Source: an uncultured Clostridia bacterium
GTDB lineage: Bacteria; Bacillota; Clostridia; Oscillospirales; QAKW01
NCBI GenBank assembly: GCA_947627315.1
Contig: CANQVN010000004.1
Location: 1-43,155, forward strand
DNA: 43,155 nucleotides
Direction of reading: 5' to 3'
This document shows positions 7,927-15,896 of the stretch, piece by piece. Within the stretch, counting starts at the first letter, position 1; each line of letters begins with the position of its first letter. Both the position numbers and the translations under genes were made by a program. The notes under the pieces are model-generated. The model saw only the letters and a list, made by a program, of their open reading frames with translations, did not search any database and was not told where the DNA came from.

Positions 7927-8985
7927 ATGAAAAAGAAGCTGATAATTATAATACCGATAGTCGTCCTGCTCATTGTCGCCGCGGTTATCGCCATACCTAA
8001 AGTAAAGGCGTATCTGCCATATTATTTTGATAAAAAAGGCATTCGCCAGCCGGATATAGAATACACGCTGACCATTGAAAAGAGCGATTTTGAAAACGAG
8101 GTTGCCTCTCGGCTTAAAGAGCAGGGGATTATAGTCTCGTCCGAGCGGTTTTTGGGTTACCTGCATAATCACTACCCGGAGTTTGTCTGGTATAACGGTA
8201 TATATAAGCTGTCCGCCGATATGAGCTACGAGCAGCTCTGCCAAAAGCTGAGCTTGCCCGATACTCGGCTGGAGTATGTCAGCTTCACCGTGCCGGAGGG
8301 GAAAACGGTGCGGGATATCGCGCAGATTGTGGAAAAATCGGGGCTTTGCACACAGGCGCAGTTTTTAGAGGCGGCGGACAGCTACGATTATGACTATGAT
8401 TTTGTAAAAGAGCTTGAAAAAAGGGACGGCTCTCTTGTCGCCTACAAGCTTGAGGGCTATCTGTTCCCCGCGACCTATGAATTTCGCCGCGATACCGCCA
8501 CCGCGCGGGGAATCGTCGATAAAATGCTGGCGACCTTTCAGAGCTATGTGACAGATGAAATAATAAAAAAGGCGCAGGATATGGGGCTGGATTTAAACGA
8601 GCTTATAACCTTTTCGTCTGTCGTTCAGGGCGAGGCGCTGTCCGACGAGTCGATGACAAAGGTGTCGTCGGTGTTCTGGAACAGACTTAATTCCGACAGC
8701 TTTTCCTCTCTCCAGTCAGACCCGACGACAAACTACGCCCGTTCACTGCGCGGACTTGAAAGCTACTCTCAGCAGATGTTTGACGCGTATGATACATATA
8801 CCTGTAAGGGGCTTCCGGTAGCGCCGATAAACAACCCCGGGCTTGAAATGATAAACGCGGTGCTGTCGCCGGAGGATACCGATTACTACTACTTTGTCAC
8901 CGATGCGGACGGTAATTTCTACTATAACAGAACCTATCAGGAGCATGTCAATACCTGCTACGAAATAGGTCTTTGGAAAAGATAA
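7927..8985 (+). CDS. mltG: Endolytic murein transglycosylase MltG
   Basis: A 352-residue membrane-anchored cell-wall enzyme thought to cleave nascent glycan strands and set their length. An N-terminal helix (residues 4-24) anchors it with the bulk outside. A LysM-like region (about 45-110) precedes the YceG catalytic domain: FTVPEGKTVRDIA (120-132), LEGYLFPATYEF (175-186), SSVVQGEALSDE (230-241), SVFWNRL, QSDPTTNYA and TYTCKGLPVAPINNPG. Most family members read ASIVEKE where this one has SSVVQGE, so the first of the two usual Glu residues is Gln234 and the second is Glu236. The start follows AAGGAG by 6 bases and agrees with the promoter. Confidence 0.93.
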   Translation: MKKKLIIIIPIVVLLIVAAVIAIPKVKAYLPYYFDKKGIRQPDIEYTLTIEKSDFENEVASRLKEQGIIVSSERFLGYLHNHYPEFVWYNGIYKLSADMSYEQLCQKLSLPDTRLEYVSFTVPEGKTVRDIAQIVEKSGLCTQAQFLEAADSYDYDYDFVKELEKRDGSLVAYKLEGYLFPATYEFRRDTATARGIVDKMLATFQSYVTDEIIKKAQDMGLDLNELITFSSVVQGEALSDESMTKVSSVFWNRLNSDSFSSLQSDPTTNYARSLRGLESYSQQMFDAYDTYTCKGLPVAPINNPGLEMINAVLSPEDTDYYYFVTDADGNFYYNRTYQEHVNTCYEIGLWKR

Positions 8986-9020
8986 AAATAAATCGCGGCA
9001 AGCACAAAGTGCTTGCCGCG
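8984..9020 (-). terminator. Terminator of tRNA-Gln, back to back with mltG
   Basis: CGCGGCAAGCAC-TTT-GTGCTTGCCGCG is a perfect 12-bp stem. On the minus strand it is followed by ATTTATTTTTATC, giving a terminator for tRNA-Gln. It begins at the mltG stop codon, so it may also protect the mltG 3' end. Confidence 0.85.
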
Positions 9021-9023
9021 ACA

Positions 9024-9100
9024 TGGCTGGGATAGCAGGACTCGAACCTGCGTAATCCTGGAGTCAGAATCCAGTGCCTTACCAACTTGGCTATATCCCA
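9024..9100 (-). tRNA. tRNA-Gln (anticodon CTG)
   Basis: Read on the minus strand, acceptor TGGGATA pairs with TATCCCA. The anticodon arm CTGGA-TTCTGAC-TCCAG carries CTG, and the T-arm is GCAGG-TTCGAGT-CCTGC. The G73 and the CCA end are encoded. The T1-A72 pair is typical of glutamine tRNAs. Confidence 0.92.
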
Positions 9101-9129
9101 AAATGAATTGCCATAATAGTGTACCACCA

Positions 9130-9161
9130 TTTTGGAAAAAAGTAAAGTCTTTTTTCCAAAA
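9130..9161. repeat. Perfect 12-bp inverted repeat between tRNA-Gln and galK
   Basis: TTTTGGAAAAAA (9130-9141) and TTTTTTCCAAAA (9150-9161) are exact inverted copies around an 8-base loop. It lies upstream of tRNA-Gln on one strand and upstream of the galK promoter on the other. It could be a weak bidirectional terminator-like insulator or a regulator site. Confidence 0.6.
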
Positions 9162-9183
9162 ATGCAAAAAAATTTCCGTACCG

Positions 9184-9212
9184 TTGCAATCTCAACAAAT
9201 ATTATATATAAT
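9184..9212 (+). promoter_or_regulatory. Promoter of galK
   Basis: TTGCAA (9184-9189), 17 bases, TATAAT (9207-9212). Transcription from about 9219 excludes the upstream ATG at 9212 and supports the start at 9245. Confidence 0.8.
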
Positions 9213-9244
9213 TGCATTTGAAATATTCAAAAGGGGGCGGGCAA

Positions 9245-10483
9245 ATGAAAATTGAAAAGGAAAGCCTGAGCTTTTACCCCGCGCACACGCTTGAATACCA
9301 GCTCGCGCGATATAAGCGCGCGGTATCGGATTATAGGGCGGAGTTTGGCAAAGACCCGAAGTATGCGTTCAGCACTCCCGGCAGGAGCGAGATATGCGGC
9401 AACCATACCGACCATAACCTCGGAAAGGCTGTCGGCGCGGCAATAGACCTTGATATTATCGCGCTCGTATCCCCGCGCGACGATAACAGGATAATAATAA
9501 GATCAAACGGGTTTTCCGATATCGATATCGACGTCTCAAGGCTTGATATAAATCCCGCGGAAACCGGCAAATCGCCGTCGCTTGTGAGGGGCGTATGCCG
9601 CAGACTTTCCGATATGGGCTGTAAAATCGGCGGGTTTGACGCATACACTCAAAACGATTTGCCGCGAGGCGGCGGGCTCAGCTCGTCCGCCGCGTTCGGG
9701 GTGCAAATCGCGTTTATTATAAGCCGCCTTTTCGGAAACGGCAGGATAGGCGCGTCGGAGCAGGCGGATGCGGCGCACTATGCGGAAAACATCTATTTCG
9801 GCAAAGGCTCGGGACTTCTCGACCAGCTCTGCTGTGCGTTCGGCGGCGCGATATCCATTGATTTTGAAAATAAAGCGAAGCCGAAAATAGAGCGGCTGCC
9901 GTTTGACCTTTCAAAAAGCGGCTGCACTATGATAATCACCGATACTCACAGCAGCCATTCCGACCTGTCGGGCGACTACGACGCGATAAAGGCGGATATG
10001 CAGGCGGTATCTGCGGCATTCGGGAAAAATTATCTGCGGCAGGTGAGCTATGCCGAGTTTTACGAAAGTCTGCCGCGCCTGAAAAATGAGCTTTCCGAGC
10101 GGGCGATAGTCCGCGCGTTCCACTATTTTGATGAAAACGACAACGTCGCCGCGCTGTCAAGGTCGTTAAAGGACGGCGACTTTGAAAAGTTTTTCGGTAT
10201 TGTAAACCGCTCGGGCGGATCGTCCTTTCGCTATCTGCAAAATATTTACTCCGATAAAACGCCCGAAAGCCAAGGCGTGACGCTGGCTTTGTGCCTGTCC
10301 GAGCATATTCTTGCCGGCAGGGGCGCCGTCCGTGTGCATGGCGGCGGGTTTGGCGGCACGATTCAGGCGTATGTGCCAAACGATGCGACAGCCGCCTACA
10401 TAGAAAAGATGGAAAGCGTTTTCGGCGCGGGCAGCTGCCATAAGCTCACTATACGAAATCAGGGACCTGTGAGGGTTATATAA
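9245..10483 (+). CDS. galK: Galactokinase
   Basis: A 412-residue GHMP-family kinase that phosphorylates galactose at C1 with ATP, the entry step of the Leloir pathway. The sugar-binding signature GRSEICGNHTDHN (46-58) differs slightly from the usual GRVNLIGEHTDYN. The ATP-binding loop is LPRGGGLSSSAAF (about 139-151), and the third GHMP motif is VHGGGFGG (about 364-371). Length is a little above the usual 380-390. The ATG follows a GGGGGCGGG ribosome site. galT and galE are absent from the window, so the gene stands alone between tRNA-Gln and pflA. Another sugar of the galactose type as substrate is possible because the signature is divergent. Confidence 0.87.
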   Translation: MKIEKESLSFYPAHTLEYQLARYKRAVSDYRAEFGKDPKYAFSTPGRSEICGNHTDHNLGKAVGAAIDLDIIALVSPRDDNRIIIRSNGFSDIDIDVSRLDINPAETGKSPSLVRGVCRRLSDMGCKIGGFDAYTQNDLPRGGGLSSSAAFGVQIAFIISRLFGNGRIGASEQADAAHYAENIYFGKGSGLLDQLCCAFGGAISIDFENKAKPKIERLPFDLSKSGCTMIITDTHSSHSDLSGDYDAIKADMQAVSAAFGKNYLRQVSYAEFYESLPRLKNELSERAIVRAFHYFDENDNVAALSRSLKDGDFEKFFGIVNRSGGSSFRYLQNIYSDKTPESQGVTLALCLSEHILAGRGAVRVHGGGFGGTIQAYVPNDATAAYIEKMESVFGAGSCHKLTIRNQGPVRVI

Positions 10484-10510
10484 AAACGGGGCGATAGCCT
10501 CCGTTTTTAT
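10482..10510. terminator. Bidirectional terminator between galK and pflA
   Basis: AAAAACGG-GGC-GATA-GCC-CCGTTTTT forms one stem with a single bulged T and has T-tracts in both directions. It overlaps the stop codons of the convergent galK and pflA genes. Confidence 0.85.
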
Positions 10511-11199
10511 ATTTTCATAATTTTTCTTGCCCGCTCAACGTCGTCGCCGGTTGCCGCGCGCACGCCCTCCAGCGGGTAGGGGGACTTCCATTTGTGCCGT
10601 CCCAATGTGTGATAAGGCAAAATCTCCGCTTTTTTCACGCTTTTAAGCCCGCGGATAAACTCGCCCAGCCGCCTCAGCTCGTCGTCGCTTTCATATCCCG
10701 GCACCAGAACGTGGCGTATCCATAAAGGCTTCCCGTTTTCGGCAAGCGCTTTTGCAAATTCCAAAATATTGTCGTTGCCGTACCCTGTAAGGCTTTTATG
10801 CTTTACAGGGTCGATGTGTTTTATGTCCAAAATCACAAGGTCGCACGTCTCCAGCATCGCCGCTATTTTATCGTCACGCGGGTCGTATGGCTGGGCGGAC
10901 GTGTCAAGCGCGGTGTTAAACCCGCGCTTTTTTGCAAGCGCGAAAAGCTCACGCACAAACTCGGGCTGAAGCATAGGCTCGCCGCCGCTTGCGGTAATCC
11001 CGCCGCAAAAATCGCGGTACTCCTCCGCCTGCGCTATAAGCGCCTCAGCGCTTGTTTTTTTGCCGCCGCAAAGCTCCCGGCTGTCGGGGTTGTGACAGTA
11101 TAAGCAGCGCATCCTGCATCCCTGCAAAAATACGACAAACCGCAGCCCGGGACCGTCCGCCGCGCCGAAGCTTTCTGTTGAGTGAACTCGCCCTTCCAC
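10507..11199 (-). CDS. pflA: Pyruvate formate-lyase activating enzyme
   Basis: A 230-residue radical SAM enzyme that installs the glycyl radical on PflB. The cluster-binding motif C28-x3-C32-x2-C35 (GCRMRCLYCHNP) is followed by the GGE motif (SGGEPMLQPEF) and by the SAM-binding strands (DLVILDIKH, IRHVLVPGY). The N-terminus VHSTESFGAADGPGLRFVVF is the family's typical opening. It lacks the extra 8Fe ferredoxin insert of B12-independent dehydratase activases, fitting a true PFL activase. It begins one base after the pflB stop, so the two are co-transcribed and probably co-translated. Confidence 0.95.
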   Translation of the reverse strand: MEGRVHSTESFGAADGPGLRFVVFLQGCRMRCLYCHNPDSRELCGGKKTSAEALIAQAEEYRDFCGGITASGGEPMLQPEFVRELFALAKKRGFNTALDTSAQPYDPRDDKIAAMLETCDLVILDIKHIDPVKHKSLTGYGNDNILEFAKALAENGKPLWIRHVLVPGYESDDELRRLGEFIRGLKSVKKAEILPYHTLGRHKWKSPYPLEGVRAATGDDVERARKIMKI

Positions 11200-11200
11200 G

Positions 11201-13444
11201 CTACAGAACCGTATGCGCCGAGCGAGCTATAACGTCGAGCTGCTGCTCGCGTGTAAGGGCGATAAACTTTACAGCGTACCCCGAAACCCGAATGGTAAAG
11301 TTTGAGTATTCCTCCTTTTCGGGATGCTCCATCGCGTCTTTAAGCTTGTCGACGCCAAACACGTTTACGTTCAGGTGATGCGCACCGCGCTTAAAATATG
11401 CGTCGAGCAGGGCTACAAGGTTGTCCTTCCGCTCGTTATCGCTGTTGCCGAGCGCGGAGGGCGAGATTGTCTGCGTGTTTGAAATGCCGTCCAGCGCGTA
11501 GCTGTATTTGAGCTTTGCGACAGAGCAGAGCGAGGCGATAAGTCCGTGCTTTTCCGCGCCGTATGACGGGTTTGCTCCGGGCGAGAGCGGCTCGCCCTCC
11601 CGTCTGCCGTCCGGCAGGTTGCCCGTCGCCTTGCCGTAAACGACGTTTGACGTTATCGTGAGGATTGATGTGGTAGGCTCGGCTCCGCGGTAGGTCGCAT
11701 ACCGCCGTATCTTTCCGATAAAGGTTTTCAGCACCCACCGCGCGATGTCGTCCGCGCGGTCGTCGTTGTTGCCGTAGCGCGGAAATTCGCCATCAATCCC
11801 GTAGTCGACGGCAATGCCGTTTTCGTCACGAATCGGGCGCACCCTTGCGTATTTTATAGCGGAAAGCGAGTCGACGACGTGCGAAAAACCGGCGATGCCT
11901 GTGGCAAAGGTGCGCTTGAGATCGGTGTCGATAAGCGCCATCTGCGCCGCCTCGTAGTTATATCTGTCGTGCATATAGTGAATCACGTTGAGCGTGTTGA
12001 CGTAAAGCCCTGCAAGCCAGTCCATCATCTGCTCAAACTTGCCGAGTGCCTCGTCAAAATCCAATACGTCGCTTGTCACCCTCTCGAAAAGCGGGGAGAC
12101 CTGCTGCTTTGTTCTCTCGTCCACGCCGCCGTTTATCGCGTACAGCAGGCACTTGGCAAGGTTTGCCCTCGCGCCGAAAAACTGCATCTCCTTGCCAGTC
12201 TGCGTGGCGGACACGCAGCAGCAGATGGAGTAATCGTCGCCCCAGACCGGGCGCATCACACCGTCGTTTTCGTACTGTATGGAGCTTGTATCGACCGAGA
12301 TTTTGGCGGCGTATTTCTTGAATTTCTCCGGCAGACGGCGGGAGTACAACACCGTGAGGTTAGGCTCGGGCGATGGACCCATATTTTCAAGCGTGTGTAA
12401 AAACCTGAAATCGGTCTTTGTCACCATATGCCTGCCGTCGCTTCCCATCCCGGCAACCGACAGCGTCGCCCACACCGGATCGCCCGAAAACAGCTCGTTG
12501 TAGCTCGGTATCCGCGCAAATTTCACCATCCGGCACTTTAATACAAAGTGGTCGATAAGCTCCTGCGCCTCGCTCTCGGTCAGCGTTCCGCGCTCCAAAT
12601 CCCGCGTGACGTATATGTCGATAAAAGCCGACACCCTGCCGACGCTCATCGCCGCGCCGTTTTGCGTCTTAATCGCGGCAAGATAGCCGAAATACAGCCA
12701 CTGCACCGCCTCCTTCGCGTTTCCGGCGGGGTAGGATATGTCAAAGCCGTAGATTTTCGCCATCTTTTTCATCTCGCCCAGCGCGCGTATCTGCATTGCG
12801 ACCTCCTGCCGCAGCCGTATCCGCTCGTCGTTGGGCGTGCCGCGCTCCAGCCCGCGCAGGTCGCGCTTTTTTTGCTCGATTAAAAAGTCTATCCCGTACA
12901 GCGCGACCCGCCTGTAATCGCCGACAATGCGCCCGCGCCCGTAAGTGTCCGGCAGTCCTGTTATTATCTTGTTGTGGCGCGCAAGGCGCATCTCGGGCGT
13001 ATATGTGTCAAACACCGCCTGGTTGTGCGTCGTCCTGTACTCGGTGAATATCTTTTCAAGCACGCCGCTCGGCTCGTAGCCGTAGCTGCGGCAGGCCTGA
13101 CACGCCGTCTTTATCCCGCCAAACGGCATAAACGCCCGCTTTAACGGTTTGTCCGTCTGAAGCCCCACGATCTGCTCATCCGCTTTTGAGAGATAACCCG
13201 CCGCGTGGGACGTCATGGTAGACACCACCTCGGTGTCCATGTCCAAAACGCCGCCGCGGGCGCGCTCTTCCTTTTGCAGGTCGCTCAGCTTGCCCCACAG
13301 CCGCTTTGTCGCCGTCGTCGGTCCGCATAAAAAGCTCTCGTCGCCGTCGTAAGGGGTGTAGTTGTCCTGTATGAACTGGCGCACGTCTATTTCGTTTTTC
13401 CACACAGAACCGCTAAAGCCCTGCCACTGTGCCTTGTCTGCCAT
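11201..13444 (-). CDS. pflB: Formate acetyltransferase (pyruvate formate-lyase)
   Basis: A 747-residue glycyl radical enzyme converting pyruvate and CoA to acetyl-CoA and formate during anaerobic growth. The active-site cysteines lie in [12 protein letters not shown] (Cys408-410), and the radical glycine is Gly722 in [10 protein letters not shown] near the C-terminus. The [14 protein letters not shown] and [16 protein letters not shown] stretches are typical of PFL proper rather than of glycerol or choline lyases. Length matches E. coli PflB (760). The ATG follows GGGAG, and a plausible promoter lies just upstream. The oxygen-sensitive radical enzyme fits an anaerobic host. Confidence 0.96.
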   Translation of the reverse strand: MADKAQWQGFSGSVWKNEIDVRQFIQDNYTPYDGDESFLCGPTTATKRLWGKLSDLQKEERARGGVLDMDTEVVSTMTSHAAGYLSKADEQIVGLQTDKPLKRAFMPFGGIKTACQACRSYGYEPSGVLEKIFTEYRTTHNQAVFDTYTPEMRLARHNKIITGLPDTYGRGRIVGDYRRVALYGIDFLIEQKKRDLRGLERGTPNDERIRLRQEVAMQIRALGEMKKMAKIYGFDISYPAGNAKEAVQWLYFGYLAAIKTQNGAAMSVGRVSAFIDIYVTRDLERGTLTESEAQELIDHFVLKCRMVKFARIPSYNELFSGDPVWATLSVAGMGSDGRHMVTKTDFRFLHTLENMGPSPEPNLTVLYSRRLPEKFKKYAAKISVDTSSIQYENDGVMRPVWGDDYSICCCVSATQTGKEMQFFGARANLAKCLLYAINGGVDERTKQQVSPLFERVTSDVLDFDEALGKFEQMMDWLAGLYVNTLNVIHYMHDRYNYEAAQMALIDTDLKRTFATGIAGFSHVVDSLSAIKYARVRPIRDENGIAVDYGIDGEFPRYGNNDDRADDIARWVLKTFIGKIRRYATYRGAEPTTSILTITSNVVYGKATGNLPDGRREGEPLSPGANPSYGAEKHGLIASLCSVAKLKYSYALDGISNTQTISPSALGNSDNERKDNLVALLDAYFKRGAHHLNVNVFGVDKLKDAMEHPEKEEYSNFTIRVSGYAVKFIALTREQQLDVIARSAHTVL

Positions 13445-13473
13445 TTTTGTCTCCCAAATGTAGTGTTAGTTAG

Positions 13474-13512
13474 ATTATACCACACAATTTACAAATTTCA
13501 TCATTTAATGAT
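13474..13512 (-). promoter_or_regulatory. Likely promoter of pflBA with an adjacent small dyad
   Basis: On the minus strand TATAAT (13474-13479) is preceded after 16 bases by ATGAAA (13496-13501, 4 of 6 consensus). The perfect 13-base palindrome ATCATT-T-AATGAT (13500-13512) abuts the -35 and could be a regulator site. The assignment rests mainly on the clean -10. Confidence 0.5.
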
Positions 13513-13649
13513 AACTTTAAGCGTAGAATTTTCTCGCCAAAAACATACTATCTATTGTATATATTAACAAATTATATACCCATATATAGATTTTGCATAT
13601 TTTGATTTGCCTTTGTCAATAATAAAATCAAACCGAAAGGAGACAGAAA

Positions 13650-14105
13650 ATGGAACTCAGTACCAAAGAAAAAGAATTGCTTAAAGACCTGAAGGATCAG
13701 GAAAAGCTCTGTATCGAAAAATACGAGCGCTACGCGTCCGGCACTTGCAGCGAGGAGCTTTGCTCGCTTTTCAACTCGATGGCGAAAACGGAGCGTGAGC
13801 ATCACAAGACCATTGTCAATATGATGGACGGCAAGGTGGAGGACGCGCCCGCGACGATATCCAATTCCAACAACTGCGACTGCGGCTGCTGTAACTATTC
13901 GGACGAGGAGAGCCGCCAGAACGACGCGTTTATGTGCAAGGATATGCTTGCGACCGAAAAGCACGCCTCCGCGCTTTACGACACCTGTGTGTTTGAGTTT
14001 ACAAACCCGCAGGCAAGGAAAATGCTCAGCCATATTCAGGACGAGGAGCAGCAGCACGGCGAACAGCTTTACACCTTTATGTCAAATAACAATATGATAG
14101 GCTGA
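13650..14105 (+). CDS. Ferritin-like/CotF-type coat-associated protein
   Basis: A 151-residue helical protein. A diiron-type residue set is visible: a Glu in EKYERYA, an E-x-x-H in EREHHKTI, a Glu in ATEKHAS and a second E-x-x-H in EEQQHGEQL. These are spread over two helix pairs, the pattern of the ferritin-like superfamily that includes CotF-type spore coat and rubrerythrin-like proteins. A Cys-rich linker, CDCGCC, lies between the pairs near residues 76-81 and could bind metal or cross-link. It is monocistronic, with GGAGA 7 bases before the ATG and a strong terminator behind. Coat structural role versus oxidative-stress role cannot be separated from sequence. Confidence 0.72.
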   Translation: MELSTKEKELLKDLKDQEKLCIEKYERYASGTCSEELCSLFNSMAKTEREHHKTIVNMMDGKVEDAPATISNSNNCDCGCCNYSDEESRQNDAFMCKDMLATEKHASALYDTCVFEFTNPQARKMLSHIQDEEQQHGEQLYTFMSNNNMIG

Positions 14106-14120
14106 AATCCGCTATAATGT

Positions 14121-14148
14121 AAAAAGCGCCCCAAGCGGGCGCTTTTTT
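14121..14148 (+). terminator. Terminator after the ferritin-like gene
   Basis: AAAAAGCGCCC-CAAGC-GGGCGCTTTTTT, symmetric enough to serve the convergent xre gene as well. Confidence 0.93.
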
Positions 14149-14160
14149 CGTTTATATTCT

Positions 14161-14373
14161 TTACGGCTCCTGCCGGTCGTCGGTTCTGTCAAGGAGATAA
14201 TCTATGCTCACGCCGTAATAATCGGCAAGCTTTATAAGCGTTTCCGCCGTCAATGATATAACTCCCGTTTCGTACTGTGAATATGTATTTTGAGATACGT
14301 TTAAGACCTTTGCAATATCCGCCCGCTTCAAATCCCTGTCCTCGCGTATCGCACGCAAATTTTTGAATTGCAT
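14161..14373 (-). CDS. Xre-family helix-turn-helix transcriptional regulator
   Basis: A 70-residue protein that is almost entirely a Cro/CI-type HTH domain: LRAIREDRDLKRADIAKVLN, then VSQNTYSQYETGVIS as the recognition part, then LADYYGVSIDYLL. There is no sensor or peptidase domain. It is divergent from the 14486 gene, and the 112-base space between them holds two perfect dyads containing ATATCT over a consensus promoter. The likely role is therefore repression of that promoter, and possibly autoregulation. It resembles the small Xre regulators common in gut Firmicutes and in prophage remnants. Confidence 0.88.
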   Translation of the reverse strand: MQFKNLRAIREDRDLKRADIAKVLNVSQNTYSQYETGVISLTAETLIKLADYYGVSIDYLLDRTDDRQEP

Positions 14374-14396
14374 AACAACACCCCGAAATTATTATG

Positions 14397-14442
14397 CAAT
14401 ATCTGGACTAAAGATATTGGCAAATATCTGTAATACAGATAT
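14397..14442. promoter_or_regulatory. Double operator dyad for the Xre regulator
   Basis: Dyad 1 is CAATATCT (14397-14404) with AGATATTG (14412-14419). Dyad 2 is ATATCTG (14424-14430) with CAGATAT (14436-14442). Both contain the half-site ATATCT. Dyad 1 touches the -35 and dyad 2 covers the spacer and -10 of the rightward promoter, the arrangement of a Cro/CI-type repressor region. Confidence 0.75.
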
Positions 14443-14445
14443 AAT
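14417..14445 (+). promoter_or_regulatory. Promoter of the membrane/zinc-ribbon locus
   Basis: TTGGCA (14417-14422), 17 bases, TATAAT (14440-14445), interleaved with the two dyads. Confidence 0.8.
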
Positions 14446-14485
14446 AATTTTAGATTTCATCAAAAAAAAGGGGGGGGAATGATGT

Positions 14486-14746
14486 ATGATAGGTTTAGTG
14501 ATTTTTTTGGCTGTTGCGGTGGATCTTGTTATTTCCGGTTTTATAGCGACTAAGTTCGACGATATTGCCAAGCTTAAAGGTCACGACGGGTATTTCTTGT
14601 GGTGTTTTCTTTTGGGTCCTGTGGGCTGGGCGATGGTAATCGCGCTGCCGGACAGAAACGCGCCGACTTCCCAAACATCCGGAGCGGCGCACCCCGCGAG
14701 TAGCCGCACCGCGGCAGAGCCGGACGACACTCTGCCGGATCTTTGA
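14486..14746 (+). CDS. Small membrane protein
   Basis: An 86-residue protein of unknown function. Residues 1-22 form one hydrophobic helix and about 36-54 a second (FLWCFLLGPVGWAMVIALP). A short cytoplasmic loop, FDDIAKLKGHDGY, lies between them, and a polar Pro/Ser/Thr/Asp tail follows. The stretch from HDGYF to IALPDR is a recurring pattern in small Clostridia membrane proteins. The ATG follows a run of eight G residues that acts as the ribosome site. It is the first gene behind the Xre-controlled promoter, 16 bases before the zinc-ribbon gene. Confidence 0.75.
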   Translation: MIGLVIFLAVAVDLVISGFIATKFDDIAKLKGHDGYFLWCFLLGPVGWAMVIALPDRNAPTSQTSGAAHPASSRTAAEPDDTLPDL

Positions 14747-14762
14747 TAAGGAGGGCGGTAAA

Positions 14763-15557
14763 ATGTCTGACAGGTATACAAAGCTTTCCAAGCTCCCGGA
14801 CAATCTGTATCTTGACGGCGCGCCCGTTTTGATTGCCGCCGGCGCGCTGCTCAAGGACAATATAAACGGCGGCGTCATTTTACAGCTGAAGCTGTGCAAT
14901 TTGTCTCATCATATGCTCACCGCATGCAAGGTGAGCGTCAGGGCGTTTGACCCGAGCGGCGCGGAGCTTGAGGGAGTAGACGGATTTTCATATCTTGATC
15001 TTTTTGTCGGGCAGGGCGATAATTTTGGCGCGAAAGTGCCGATACCGCTGCCGGACAGCACCACGCGGCGCGTTTCGGTCTGCGTTATGCAGGCTGTGTT
15101 CGAAGCTGCTGAATCCGGCAAGCAAGACGTCTGGCAGCATCCCGTCTGCGAGTGGGAACCGCTGCTTGAGCAGCAGATGATAGAGGAAAAATTCTCCGAT
15201 TACGAGCTGCGCCGCCAGTATTTCATTGAAACGGACGGCACGGACGGCGAGTGTCGGTTTGTTCCGCAAAAAGTCGGCAGCGTGTTTCTTTGCGACTGTG
15301 GGACTGTAAATCTTGTAAGTGAAAAGGTATGCTATGAATGCGGCGGAGAGTTTGAAACGCTCGTTTACGCGTTGGATGAAGACATGCTCACCGAAAAGAT
15401 GAATGAGCGTTTGGCAGAAGAGGAAGCGGAACGCATCGAGCGGGAACAAAAAGCGGAGCAGGAGGAAAAAGAGCGTCGACGTAAAATGAAAATCACCGCG
15501 GCAATAGTGTTGTCCGCCGCGGCTGCCTTTATAATTTTTGTTGTTATACTGAAATGA
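14763..15557 (+). CDS. Zinc-ribbon, coiled-coil, tail-anchored membrane protein
   Basis: A 264-residue protein of unknown function. Residues 1-125 look like a beta-sandwich. A zinc ribbon follows with Cys pairs CDCG and CYECG (about 178-195). A charged Glu/Arg coiled coil spans about 208-240, and one C-terminal membrane helix (TAAIVLSAAAAFIIFVVILK) ends the protein. Related Clostridia proteins continue after such a helix into a DUF6273 domain. Here the frame stops, and a DUF6273 C-terminal piece begins in the overlapping ATGA, so this is probably the front half of a gene that lost its middle. RBS AAGGAGGG precedes the ATG. It is co-transcribed with the small membrane protein. Confidence 0.72.
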   Translation: MSDRYTKLSKLPDNLYLDGAPVLIAAGALLKDNINGGVILQLKLCNLSHHMLTACKVSVRAFDPSGAELEGVDGFSYLDLFVGQGDNFGAKVPIPLPDSTTRRVSVCVMQAVFEAAESGKQDVWQHPVCEWEPLLEQQMIEEKFSDYELRRQYFIETDGTDGECRFVPQKVGSVFLCDCGTVNLVSEKVCYECGGEFETLVYALDEDMLTEKMNERLAEEEAERIEREQKAEQEEKERRRKMKITAAIVLSAAAAFIIFVVILK

Positions 15558-15823
15558 GTATCAATGAGGTCAATAAATATTTTAGCTCCGATGCAGCAAG
15601 AATGTGCGCACCGACGGCATATGCCAAAAGCCAAGGAGCATATACAAACGATAATTACACCGTAGGTGGCAAAGCCACCTGTGGGTGGTGGCTCCGGTCG
15701 CCCGGCTCCTATCAGAATAATGCCGCTGGTGTATACGTTGAGGGCGGCGTTTACGGAGACGGTAACTATTTCGGCAATGATACTGGCTGTGTTCGCCCCG
15801 CTTTGTGGATAAATCTGGAGTAG
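15554..15823 (+). pseudogene. Truncated DUF6273 C-terminal domain, variable-region-like
   Basis: An 89-residue frame starting in the stop codon of the zinc-ribbon gene. MSINEVNKYFSSDAARMC corresponds to the late part of DUF6273 domains, and GWWLRSPG through VRPALWINLE is their C-terminal signature. The first roughly two thirds of the domain are missing, so this is most likely a deletion remnant, though it could be re-initiated by the ATGA overlap. The stretch between WWLRSPG and VRPALWI is rich in AAC/AAT/TAT codons for Asn and Tyr, resembling the variable regions of C-type-lectin-fold targets of diversity-generating retroelements. No reverse transcriptase or template repeat is visible here. 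Confidence 0.6.
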
Positions 15824-15846
15824 ATCACAAGCGATCATTTACATAC

Positions 15847-15881
15847 AAAAGCCCGTACTCGCAAAACGAGTACGGGCTTTT
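15847..15881. terminator. Bidirectional terminator between the DUF6273 remnant and ybjQ
   Basis: AAAAGCCCGTACTCG-CAAAA-CGAGTACGGGCTTTT, a perfect long stem with T-tracts in both directions. Confidence 0.95.
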
Positions 15882-15896
15882 ATTATGCCGAAATTA

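Noticed and set aside
14161-14746. Toxin-antitoxin pair (Xre plus small membrane protein)
   Set aside because: The genes are divergent rather than co-transcribed, and the membrane protein has no toxin features.
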